A stretch of DNA of 29,865 nt from assembly GCA_946482335.1 (NCBI GenBank), contig CAMLRG010000053.1:1-29865 (forward strand), in the 5' to 3' direction. Made by a program: the position numbers and the translations under genes. Origin of the DNA: an uncultured Duganella sp. GTDB taxonomy: Bacteria > Pseudomonadota > Gammaproteobacteria > Burkholderiales > Burkholderiaceae. The notes beneath the pieces are model-generated. The model saw only the letters and a list, made by a program, of their open reading frames with translations. It was not told the DNA's origin and made no database searches. Shown in pieces: positions 23,701 to 29,865 of this stretch (position 1 is the stretch's first letter; the number at the start of each line of letters is the position of its first letter).

Positions 23701-24656
23701 GCAAGTGCCAGGCGGCCGGGCAGTTGCCGTCCGGCGAAGGGGGCGCACTGGTCCAGGTGCGCATGGCGTCGTCCCCCGGCGCGGCCGCTGGCGCCGACTT
23801 GTTCAGCGAACGCCGGCGCGCCTTGGCTGCCGCGCTGGCCAGCCGTTGCAGCGCCCTGGCGCGGGCCGATGCCGAGCGCGATTACCTGGCCCTGCGCGAG
23901 CAGTTCCGGCGCACGCTGGCGGGCCGCTTCCCGTTTGCCGACGCCGCCAGGCATGGCGAGCCGGCGGCCGTGGAAGACGTGCAAGCCTACCTGCAACTGT
24001 ACGACCGCCTGGCGCCGGACAGCCAGCGTATGGCGCCGGGCAGGGCACGCGACTTCATGGCGGCCACGGCGGCGGTGCGCCATTTCCTCGGCCCGCTGCT
24101 GCCGGTGGCGGAAGGGGCCGACAGTGCCGGCTACCTGCTGGCAGTGCGCTTCCGCGTCGGCAGCACGGGCGAGGCGGATGGCAATAACGCCCTGGCCGGC
24201 GAAATCGGCGGCAACCGCATTGCCGCCTGGTCCTTGCAAAGCGGGGATGAGAAAGTCGCCTGGGATGGCAGCGCCAAAGGCGCGCAGCAGCAGTTGCCGT
24301 GGCGTCCCGGCATGCCGCTGGTGCTGACGCTGCGCTGGGCCGACAATGTGGCGGAATTGCCCATCGACGATGGCGCGGACCGCTACTTGAAGGTGATGGG
24401 CAGGCAAGCCGTTTTCCGTTTCGACGAGCCATGGTCCTTGCTGCGGATGCTCGCGCGTCACAGCCTTCCCGCGGCCGGGGGCGCACGCCCGGCCATCTTG
24501 CGCTTCGACTTGCCGACCGGGCAGGGCGGCGCGCGCACCCGCGTCTTCATGCGCCTGGCCGTGATGCCGGCGCAAAACAAGGAAGTGCTGCCCTATCCCG
24601 CCTTCCCGGCCGGCGCGCCGGGCGACGAACTTCAACGTTTGATTGCGAGGCCGTGA
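20724..24656 (+). CDS. tssM: T6SS inner-membrane protein TssM (IcmF family), NTPase motifs degenerate
   Basis: At 1310 residues this is on the long side for the family. There are membrane helices near 5-24 and about 350-370. The cytoplasmic part between should hold the IcmF NTPase, but at the Walker A position (about 78-90) the sequence is LALLIGPADAASGG, without GKS/T. The expected TK.D motif reads VTQCGQLEGF (about 190). SWFGRDLLSRKVFPERGLAY is the typical stretch before the last helix. The large periplasmic part follows, ending in the TssJ-binding C-terminal domain. TssM spans the envelope with TssJ and TssL. Walker A loss is known in some T6SSs, so function is probably kept. The stop overlaps the tssA start by one base (TGATG). 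Confidence 0.93.
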   Translation: MTAGLVLAWIAVGLALLLSLLLASYVLRLARRRALARASGEAPPADRGPVAAAASLAPAVRAAFAGREEEGSPAYQAPLALLIGPADAASGGAVLRWQATPEGWVLDADMAAFGFETEEGSEAWLALADELERRRPRRPLDSILLAVPAAALHGALAWPPLEAERRADLAQRRLDQLQRRFGLRLPVYILVTQCGQLEGFHDFAAALPEALRGAMLGWSNPHDPEQPFSPAWLTEAFSEATRSVTNLQAELAAAGAPIGDSDAFFQLPGTIARLAAPAGRYGSRLLGEDVHGVAPMLRGIYLCAGAAPADAPAGQSWFGRDLLSRKVFPERGLAYPLGGQLVSRNKQVRRWAAACATLLLAWGGALLWGHVALDRQASRLATTLAGIAQEQERRTIDRARLGHLDYPRYQEASQNIIDAMLASRGSLSQLAIPASWPWTGAQDLDRRIEAQFGLGLSNIVYRTLDKGMNRVVAEQTGAGLRPVTQDLDDAAACQVGSNGEQGDLTPHAVLADTAAFKRLERYVAEAGLFEQARRHLDSLHQQHQGDYRDLVQVAVYTDAFDLPAEPARGTSPLLKAALHKPNPPENAAVHRRRQHNSILCAFHQQHQQFLASMVNQHPALAAARSVADQLRGGRALGDSEAEQRLIPALQSLGRWLAAPTVHWLDEAESAAGKPYGELLRKVQANTLLGPDAADWARRQRAEHVRLVQKELIHPGGSTHAILMRANDGRLALTPDLANLQAGLERLGQQAFMAEAAAPLALGRPGLGPLWDLKKLNAALLQAGEARAYLDKEIPSFPLPFQPELRRHTGQRLADHLLAAAGASLPPGSSEADTYQRLGQAQKLLTALLEMLSSLDAEDQHRTLAAVIAAQANDGLRWLERDLVTGGLYQPRDGGFDWWQGAPNPAAQAFAGGDPQALEDYLLAQQARIEHAVRLAQPLLRLLEAAQDKLSSGPARRWSEITADLARFQDKQPNARMAQLHAYIRGELAAADGRKCQAAGQLPSGEGGALVQVRMASSPGAAAGADLFSERRRALAAALASRCSALARADAERDYLALREQFRRTLAGRFPFADAARHGEPAAVEDVQAYLQLYDRLAPDSQRMAPGRARDFMAATAAVRHFLGPLLPVAEGADSAGYLLAVRFRVGSTGEADGNNALAGEIGGNRIAAWSLQSGDEKVAWDGSAKGAQQQLPWRPGMPLVLTLRWADNVAELPIDDGADRYLKVMGRQAVFRFDEPWSLLRMLARHSLPAAGGARPAILRFDLPTGQGGARTRVFMRLAVMPAQNKEVLPYPAFPAGAPGDELQRLIARP

Positions 24657-25726
24657 TGCACGCCACCGTTCTTGACCCGGCCAGCCTGCTGGCCCCCGTC
24701 AGCCCCGACCAGCCCTGCGGCGAGTGGCTGCGGCATGACCGCGTCTACGCCCGGATCAGCGAAGCGCGCCGCGAGGACGACCCGAATTTGCCGCAAGGGA
24801 TCTGGGAGCAACCGCAAAAGCGCGCCGACTGGGCGCTGGTCGAGCAGTTGTGCGCCGAAGCGCTGGCGCAGCGCAGCAAGGATTTGCAGTTGGCCGCCTG
24901 GCTGACCGAAGCCTGGCTGCGCCAGCGCGGCCTGGCCGGCCTGGTGGACGGCCTGCAATTGATCACGGGCTTGCTGGAGCGTTATTGGGCCGATCTCTAT
25001 CCGCGCCTGGACGGTGAGGACATCGAAGCGCGCCTGTCCCCCTTCACCTGGCTGAACAAGCATGGCGCCCTGGCACTTGGCGCGGTCCAGCTGGCGGCAG
25101 GTGCCACCCCAGCCGGGCGGCTGTATACGCTCACTGAATGGGACCGCGTCTTGCGCAACGAACAGCAAGCGGCGCCGGCGCCCGCCAACAGCCGTAGTGG
25201 GCCGGCCGCCGAACCGATCCTGGGGCGCCAGCATTTCAGTACCGCCGTCTCGATGACGCCGGCGCAGTTTTACACCGATATCCGGGTGCAGCTGCACGGT
25301 GCCGGCGTGGCCCTGGACCGGATGGCGATCGTGCTGGACGGTTTGCTGGGCGAACAGGCACCGGCCCTGCCGGCGCTGGAGGCACGGCTCGACGATTGTT
25401 TCAGGGCACTGCAGGAACTGGCTGGCGTACCGTGGGAAATGGCAGCAACGGAAGAGGAGGAAGACATGGGCACCGTTCAAGAAATGCCGGCCGTGCGGCC
25501 GGCCGACAGCGCCGGCGCGCCGCGCAGCCGCGAGGAAGCGTTCCGCCGCCTGGATGAGGTGGCGGATTACCTGTTGCGCACCGAACCCCACAGCCCGGTG
25601 CCCTATCTGGTGAAACGGGCCGTGGCCTGGGGTGCCATGCCGCTGGCCGAGCTGCTGCAGGAGCTGCTCGACAGCGAGAGCGACCTGAAACAGTTGTACC
25701 GCCTGCTGGGCACGCGTGTCCGCTAA
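24656..25726 (+). CDS. tssA: T6SS TssA (ImpA N-terminal domain)
   Basis: The protein has 356 residues. The N-terminal ImpA domain shows PVSPDQPCGEWLRHDRVY, EARREDDPNLPQGIWE and ADWALVEQLCAEAL, which are diagnostic. The middle includes a GLVDGLQLITGLLERYWADL helix pair. The C-terminal part has the SREEAFRRLDEVADYLLRTE and HSPVPYLVKRAVAW stretch of the short TssA class, which is linked to the baseplate. TssA rings coordinate baseplate and tail assembly. ATG 24656 shares a base with the tssM stop. The long open frame upstream is only the shadow of tssM. The 3' end overlaps the next, unrecognised gene by 11 nt if that gene starts at GTG 25716. Confidence 0.9.
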   Translation: MHATVLDPASLLAPVSPDQPCGEWLRHDRVYARISEARREDDPNLPQGIWEQPQKRADWALVEQLCAEALAQRSKDLQLAAWLTEAWLRQRGLAGLVDGLQLITGLLERYWADLYPRLDGEDIEARLSPFTWLNKHGALALGAVQLAAGATPAGRLYTLTEWDRVLRNEQQAAPAPANSRSGPAAEPILGRQHFSTAVSMTPAQFYTDIRVQLHGAGVALDRMAIVLDGLLGEQAPALPALEARLDDCFRALQELAGVPWEMAATEEEEDMGTVQEMPAVRPADSAGAPRSREEAFRRLDEVADYLLRTEPHSPVPYLVKRAVAWGAMPLAELLQELLDSESDLKQLYRLLGTRVR

Positions 25727-26162
25727 GGCACTGACCGCGGCGCCGGCGCGCCGCATGCAGCCGCGGGTCTACCCGAACCTGCGGCCGCTCGCCATGCCGT
25801 CGGAACGCCCGAGCGACATTTATACGCTGCAGGAATGGCATGGCAGCTACGGCATGCGCGGGGCGGGCGGGCGCGGGCTGTACGTGCCCAACGCGCGCTA
25901 CCTGTTCGTGCGCACGCTCGACGGGCAGACCCTGGTCCACCCGCGTCTGCGGCACGCCGTGCTGTCGCGCGGCGAACCGGTGATGTATGCCGGTGAAGCG
26001 TACTTCGAAAGCGGTGCGCTGCGCTGGTGGAGCAATAGTTCGGGCCATTTCCGTCCCGACCCCGAACACGCGCCGCAGGCAGGGCTGCCCCTGGCGCTGT
26101 TCCGCACCTGGGACGACGTGGTCAGGCGCGGCATCCGGCCGGCGCCGGGCAGCAAGCGATAA
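25716..26162 (+). CDS. T6SS-embedded protein of unknown function with an SGHFRP motif
   Basis: This 148-aa product is not a canonical Tss component. It has no signal peptide and no membrane segment. A basic N-terminus is followed by a compact domain: GRGLYVPNARYLFVRTLDGQ, HPRLRHAVLSRGEPVMYAGE, then an aromatic strand ending SNSSGHFRP. The last blocks recall the HSSF..G.PV..AG ... SGHYRP motif of plant IQM proteins and uncharacterised bacterial proteins. That likeness is remembered, not computed. GTG 25716 overlaps the tssA stop; ATG 25755 or 25794 are alternatives. Position between tssA and tssB suggests an effector, immunity or accessory factor, undecided. Confidence 0.6.
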   Translation: MSAKALTAAPARRMQPRVYPNLRPLAMPSERPSDIYTLQEWHGSYGMRGAGGRGLYVPNARYLFVRTLDGQTLVHPRLRHAVLSRGEPVMYAGEAYFESGALRWWSNSSGHFRPDPEHAPQAGLPLALFRTWDDVVRRGIRPAPGSKR

Positions 26163-26254
26163 GCATCACGCAACACGCAGCAAAGCAGTGCAAACCGCGG
26201 CGCCGCCTACGGGACTGGCGCACCATCAACCGTTGCACAGACGAGGAGTAAGCG

Positions 26255-26953
26255 ATGTCTACCGAGAGCAGTCAGAAATGGTTGGAACGCAACCGCCCGC
26301 CCCGGGTCCAGATCAGCTATGACGTGGAAACCGGCGGCGCCAGCGCAAAACGGGAATTGCCGATGGTGGTGGGGATCCTGGCCGACCTGGGCGCCGCCAG
26401 CGATACGCTGCCGAAGCGCCGCTTCATCGAGATCGACCGCGACAACTTCGACCAGGTCATGAAGACCATTGCGCCGACCTTGCAGATCAAGGGCATCGAT
26501 GGCTTGTCCGGCTCCGTGACCTTTGAAAAGCTCGAGCATTTCGAGCCCGATCACCTGGTCAAGCATGTCAAGGGACTGGACGAGCTGTTTTCCCAACGCC
26601 AGCAGTTGCGCGACCTGATGGCCAAGATCGACGGCAACGACCGGCTGCACCGGCGCCTGGCCGAAGCGGTCAAGGAAGACCCGACGTTCGCGAGCTGGGG
26701 CGTCAAGCTGGCCGACACGGCGCCGGCCGGCCGCCCGGCACTGGCCAAACTGCAGCCGGGCGAGATCGCCGCGCTGGCGCCGGCCGCGCTGGCCGCCTAC
26801 AGCGATGAGGAACTGGGCGCCCTGACGGCCGAACAATTGGCGGCACTGACGCCGGCACAGGCCGAAGCGCTGAAGGAGCGCAAGCTGTTCAGCAAAGACC
26901 AGATCGCCCCCCTGGCAGACGAGCTGAAAGCCGTGCTGCAGCCCAAAGACTAA
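26255..26953 (+). CDS. tssB: T6SS contractile sheath small subunit TssB, with long C-terminal extension
   Basis: The protein has 232 residues against about 160-170 for most TssB/VipA. The core (1-150) has PRVQISYDVETGGA, ELPMVVGILADLG, RRFIEIDRDNFDQVM, LSGSVTFEKLEHFEPDHLV and a final helix. Residues about 155-232 are an Ala/Leu-rich tail with loosely repeated units (EIAALAPAALAAY, ELGALTAEQLAAL, TPAQAEALKERKL). TssB and TssC together build the sheath whose contraction drives the Hcp tube. The tail would lie on the sheath surface or near the ClpV recognition region. ATG 26255 has GAGGAG 6 nt upstream, and a 92-nt gap separates it from the previous gene. Confidence 0.93.
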   Translation: MSTESSQKWLERNRPPRVQISYDVETGGASAKRELPMVVGILADLGAASDTLPKRRFIEIDRDNFDQVMKTIAPTLQIKGIDGLSGSVTFEKLEHFEPDHLVKHVKGLDELFSQRQQLRDLMAKIDGNDRLHRRLAEAVKEDPTFASWGVKLADTAPAGRPALAKLQPGEIAALAPAALAAYSDEELGALTAEQLAALTPAQAEALKERKLFSKDQIAPLADELKAVLQPKD

Positions 26954-26965
26954 GCGGAGACCATC

Positions 26966-28534
26966 ATGACGGAAGCCACGATTGACCAGAGCGCCAAGGC
27001 CAGTTGGGAAAAGGTGCTGAACAAGATTATCGAAGACAGTGACATGGTGCTGCTCTCCAGCGGCCCCGATGTGGCGCCAGAAAGCGACGCCAAGCTGATG
27101 GAGCAGGCGCGCGGCATGCTGCACCAGTTCGCGATGCGCACGGCGGAAGGCAAGATCCGCAGCGACGAGAAGAAGGGCTTGCTGAAGGCGATGGGCGATG
27201 CGATCGCCCGCATCGACGCGGAACTCGGCAATCGCCTAGGGCAGCTGATGCGCAGCGAAGACTTCCAGAAGCTCGAGCGTTCCTGGCGCGGCCTGCACGG
27301 CCTGGTCAAGGGCAGCGAAACCGGCCCGCGGCTGAAACTGCGCCTGCTCAACGCCACCAAGACCGAGATCGGCGACGATTTGAGCAAGGCGGTCGACGTC
27401 GACCAGAGCCAGTTGTTCAAGAAGATCTACGAGGAGGAATACGGCACCTTCGGCGGCAATCCTTACAGCATGCTGGTGGCCGATTACGAAATCGGCCGCA
27501 ACCCGACCGACATGACGCTGGTGAAGGAACTGGCACGGGTGGCGGCCATGGCCCACGCGCCGATCATCATGGCGGCCTCGCCCAGCCTGTTCGACTTGCG
27601 CAGTTTCACCGACCTGGGCAACCCGCGCGACCTGTCGAAAACTTTCGAAGCGGCCGATGCCGCCGAATGGCGCGCTTTCCGCGCCAGCGAAGATGCACGC
27701 TACGTGGCCCTGACACTGCCGCACTACCTGGTGCGCCTGCCATACGGCGACAAGACCATCCCGGCGCGCACCTTCCATTTCGAGGAATTCGGCGATTTCG
27801 ATTACCACCTGAACAGCGACGGCCAGCTCGAAGCGCCGAAGATCAGCGACCCGGCGGCGCGCCACCAGGCTTACCTGTGGGGCAACTCGGCCTATCTGCT
27901 GGCGCAGCGCGCCACGGCGGCATTTTCGCGTTACGGCTGGCCGGCCGCCATCCGCGGCGTCGAAGGCGGCGGCATGGTCGAAGGCTTGCCGGTGCATACT
28001 TTCAGCACCGGCGAAGGCGACCAGGTCATGAAATGCCCGACCGAGGTCACCATCACCGACCGCCGCGAGAAGGAGCTCAACGACCTGGGCTTCATCGCGG
28101 TGGTGCACAAGAAGAACGAGAACTATGCCGCCTTCTTCGGCGGCCAGACCGCCAACAAGCCGGTCCAGTACAGCAAGGCGCTGGCCAATGCCAATGCGCG
28201 CTTGTCGGCCCAGTTGCCGTGCATCCTGGCGGCCTCGCGCTTTGCCCACTACATCAAGGTGATCATGCGCGACAAGATCGGCAGCTTCACCTCGCGTGCC
28301 AACGTGGAAACCTTCCTCAACAACTGGATCGCCGACTATGTGCTGGTCAACGACAACGCCTCGCAGGCATTGAAGGCACAGTATCCGCTGCGCGAAGCGC
28401 GTATCGACGTCACCGAGGATCCTGCCAAGCCGGGCGTCTACAAGGCGACCGTTTTCCTGCGGCCGCACTTCCAGCTGGAAGAACTGACCGCCTCCATCCG
28501 CATGGTGGCCGAGCTGCCCGAAGCGGCAGCCTAA
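26966..28534 (+). CDS. tssC: T6SS contractile sheath large subunit TssC
   Basis: The protein has 522 residues, slightly longer than the usual 490-500. Signature stretches are LERSWRGLHGLVKGSETGPR, FKKIYEEEYGTFGGNPYSML, VADYEIGRN, ARVAAMAHAPIIMAASPSLF, PYGDKTIP, AYLWGNSAYLLAQRATAAF and the C-terminal FTSRANVETFLNNWI. TssC interlocks with TssB strands to form the sheath. CGGAGA precedes the ATG, which is 12 nt after tssB, as expected for a sheath pair made together. Confidence 0.96.
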   Translation: MTEATIDQSAKASWEKVLNKIIEDSDMVLLSSGPDVAPESDAKLMEQARGMLHQFAMRTAEGKIRSDEKKGLLKAMGDAIARIDAELGNRLGQLMRSEDFQKLERSWRGLHGLVKGSETGPRLKLRLLNATKTEIGDDLSKAVDVDQSQLFKKIYEEEYGTFGGNPYSMLVADYEIGRNPTDMTLVKELARVAAMAHAPIIMAASPSLFDLRSFTDLGNPRDLSKTFEAADAAEWRAFRASEDARYVALTLPHYLVRLPYGDKTIPARTFHFEEFGDFDYHLNSDGQLEAPKISDPAARHQAYLWGNSAYLLAQRATAAFSRYGWPAAIRGVEGGGMVEGLPVHTFSTGEGDQVMKCPTEVTITDRREKELNDLGFIAVVHKKNENYAAFFGGQTANKPVQYSKALANANARLSAQLPCILAASRFAHYIKVIMRDKIGSFTSRANVETFLNNWIADYVLVNDNASQALKAQYPLREARIDVTEDPAKPGVYKATVFLRPHFQLEELTASIRMVAELPEAAA

Positions 28535-28555
28535 CAAACCTCAAAGGAGAAACAC

Positions 28556-29038
28556 GTGGACGTCATCATTATCGACATGCCGGGAATCGAGGGCGAATGC
28601 CTGCTGAAGGACTACGTCGGAAAGATCGAATGCCTGTCCTTCAGCCATGCCGTCGCCATGCAGATGACCAGCGACGTCAGCAACAAGGAGCGCACCTCGG
28701 GCAAGCCCAACGTACAGGACTTCACCATTTCCAAGTACATGGACAAGGCTTCCCCCGTGCTGAACCAGGCGTGCTGCGAAGGGCGCAAGATCGGCGACTG
28801 CAAGGTCACCATCGGCCGCAACGAGGCCGGCCTGGTGATGCCGCTGATGGTCTACACATTGAAGGATGCCATGGTGTCGAGCATCAGCGCGGCATCGTCC
28901 GGCGGCGACAAGCCGGCCGAAACCATGACGCTGAACTTCACAGCCATCCAGTGGGACTACACGGCGCAGAAGGCGGACTCCAGCAAGGAGGGTACCTCCG
29001 GCGGCAAGTGGGACATGAAGACCAATACGGCGGCATAA
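28556..29038 (+). CDS. hcp: T6SS inner tube protein Hcp (TssD)
   Basis: The protein has 160 residues starting at GTG 28556, with AAGGAG 7 nt upstream. Typical Hcp blocks are IDMPGIEGECLLKDYVGKIE, the DFTISKYMDKASPVLNQACC loop, DCKVTIGRNEAGLVMPLMVY and ETMTLNFTAIQWDY. Hcp hexamers stack into the tube inside the TssBC sheath and carry small effectors in their lumen. Five cysteines are present (15, 26, 73, 74 and 82), which is more than usual. It lies in the main operon between tssC and tssE, so it is the structural Hcp of this system and not an orphan. Confidence 0.95.
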   Translation: MDVIIIDMPGIEGECLLKDYVGKIECLSFSHAVAMQMTSDVSNKERTSGKPNVQDFTISKYMDKASPVLNQACCEGRKIGDCKVTIGRNEAGLVMPLMVYTLKDAMVSSISAASSGGDKPAETMTLNFTAIQWDYTAQKADSSKEGTSGGKWDMKTNTAA

Positions 29039-29041
29039 GCC

Positions 29042-29518
29042 GTGGCTGGCCTCAAGCTGCTGCGGGGTGCGCGCGCCCCGCTGTTTGAACGTTTCGGCGA
29101 CGAGGACGGGGAGGGGGGCGCCGCCTTCCTTCCCTGGCATGCCGGCCGGCGCGGCAGCGCCGGCTTGTCCCTGTCGGCACTGGAGAATTCGATCGCATCG
29201 GAGCTGGACCGCCTGCTCAACACGCGCTGCGCCGCATCGCTGGAGCAGCTGGCGGCGCGCCCGCGCAGCGTGCTCGATTACGGCTTGCCGGACTATTCGG
29301 CCCTGCATACGGCGGACTTGAAACACCACCGCCAGCTGGCCGGGCTGGTGCGCGACACCATCGTGGCGTTCGAACCGCGCTTGCGCGACGTCGAGGTGGA
29401 GGTCACGCCGGATGCCAACAGCCGGCACGCGCTGGGGGTAGCCGTCAGCGGGCGGGTGCTGGCCGAAGACCGCTTGCAACCGGTCAGCTTCAAGCTTGCC
29501 GTAAGGGAGAGTGCATGA
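29042..29518 (+). CDS. tssE: T6SS baseplate protein TssE (gp25-like)
   Basis: The product has 158 residues from GTG 29042, only 3 nt after the hcp stop. No clear ribosome site is seen, so it may depend on reinitiation. The gp25-like fold is marked by LENSIASELDRLLNTRCAAS, the diagnostic SVLDYGLPDYSAL and IVAFEPRLRDVEVEVTP. TssE forms the baseplate wedge with TssF and TssG and nucleates the sheath. An acidic, glycine-rich insertion (GDEDGEGG) follows the N-terminal LLRGARAPLFERF block. The stop overlaps the tssF start (ATGA). Confidence 0.93.
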   Translation: MAGLKLLRGARAPLFERFGDEDGEGGAAFLPWHAGRRGSAGLSLSALENSIASELDRLLNTRCAASLEQLAARPRSVLDYGLPDYSALHTADLKHHRQLAGLVRDTIVAFEPRLRDVEVEVTPDANSRHALGVAVSGRVLAEDRLQPVSFKLAVRESA

Positions 29519-29865
29519 GCAGGGGAGAGGATGAGTTGTATGGCTATTACCAGCGCGAGCTGGACTACTTGCGCAACGCCGGCCGGGAGTTTGCGCGCCA
29601 GCACCCGGAGGCGGCGCGCCGCCTGGAACTGGGCGAGCTGGAATCGGCCGACCCCCACGTGGAGCGGCTGATCGAATCGTTTGCCTTCCTGACGGGAAGG
29701 ATACGGCGTGACCTTGATAACGAAGCGCCGGACATGGCGGCCGCGCTGCTGGAGGCGCTGATGCCAAACAGCTTGGCGCCGCTGCCGCCGATGACCATCG
29801 TACAGCTGGTGGCCGACCCGGCCAAGGGCAAGGACAGCGCCGGCCGCTACGTCGCCGCCCACACG
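29515..29865 (+). CDS. tssF: T6SS baseplate protein TssF, cut by the window edge
   Basis: The first 117 codons are present and the frame is open to the right edge. The N-terminus is typical: YGYYQRELDYLRNAGREFAR, then ADPHVERLIESFAFLTGRIR and ALLEALMPNSLAPLPPMTIV. Full TssF proteins have about 600 residues. TssF pairs with TssG in the baseplate. The ATG overlaps the tssE stop by 4 nt, with AAGGGAGAG upstream. tssG and tssH (clpV) are expected beyond the window. Confidence 0.93.
   Translation, partial: MSRGEDELYGYYQRELDYLRNAGREFARQHPEAARRLELGELESADPHVERLIESFAFLTGRIRRDLDNEAPDMAAALLEALMPNSLAPLPPMTIVQLVADPAKGKDSAGRYVAAHT

Noticed and set aside
22212..24635. Minus-strand open frame of 807 codons opposite tssM
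   Set aside because: It lies fully inside tssM in a GC-rich region where antisense frames stay open by codon bias; no domain is visible.

Overview
The window is GC-rich and densely coded. It probably comes from a betaproteobacterium of the Oxalobacteraceae (Massilia/Duganella/Janthinobacterium group). The grounds are an exosortase-type exopolysaccharide chain-length pair, a class I PHA synthase, secreted M36 and M35 metalloproteases and a complete-looking type VI secretion operon. The genus is an inference. No tRNA, rRNA or CRISPR array was seen, and no gene-free stretch exceeds 300 bases.

Region 1 (1-5027) looks like the edge of an exopolysaccharide locus. A remnant of an IS200/IS605-type element end (about 31-180) lies before a membrane-anchored SGNH-like protein (194-1354, +). 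Converging on it is a minus-strand run: polysaccharide chain-length determinant (2857-4380), tyrosine autokinase (2082-2846) and anchored methyltransferase (1336-2085). The kinase and methyltransferase genes overlap by 4 nt. A Sel1-like lipoprotein with its own strong promoter lies upstream (4567-4971).

Region 2 (5176-7387, minus strand) is a small apparent operon: exported protein of unknown function, DUF900-type serine hydrolase with an extra N-terminal helical domain, and a stand-alone HPt phosphotransfer protein.

Region 3 (7403-13677) is an exoprotease segment. It holds an M36-like protease with a PPC domain and a strong terminator, a cytoplasmic PAS3-HisKA-HATPase-REC hybrid kinase, and an M35 lysine-specific endopeptidase. 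Facing the M35 gene is a small protein that looks like a free-standing copy of the M35 prodomain.

Region 4 (13708-17715) holds a rodA paralogue, a 37-residue peptide resembling only the membrane anchor of PBP2, a class I phaC, a DHFR/RibD-C-family reductase and a single-domain response regulator.

Region 5 (17858 to the right edge, plus strand) is a T6SS operon in the order tssJ-K-L-M-A-(unknown)-B-C-hcp-E-F, running off the window in tssF. A 9-bp inverted repeat precedes it. TssM has lost its Walker A motif, TssB carries a roughly 75-residue repeat-like tail, and an unrecognised 148-aa protein lies between tssA and tssB.

The hybrid kinase (ends in REC), the orphan HPt and the lone receiver together contain every domain needed for a multistep phosphorelay. 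That they work together is only a hypothesis.
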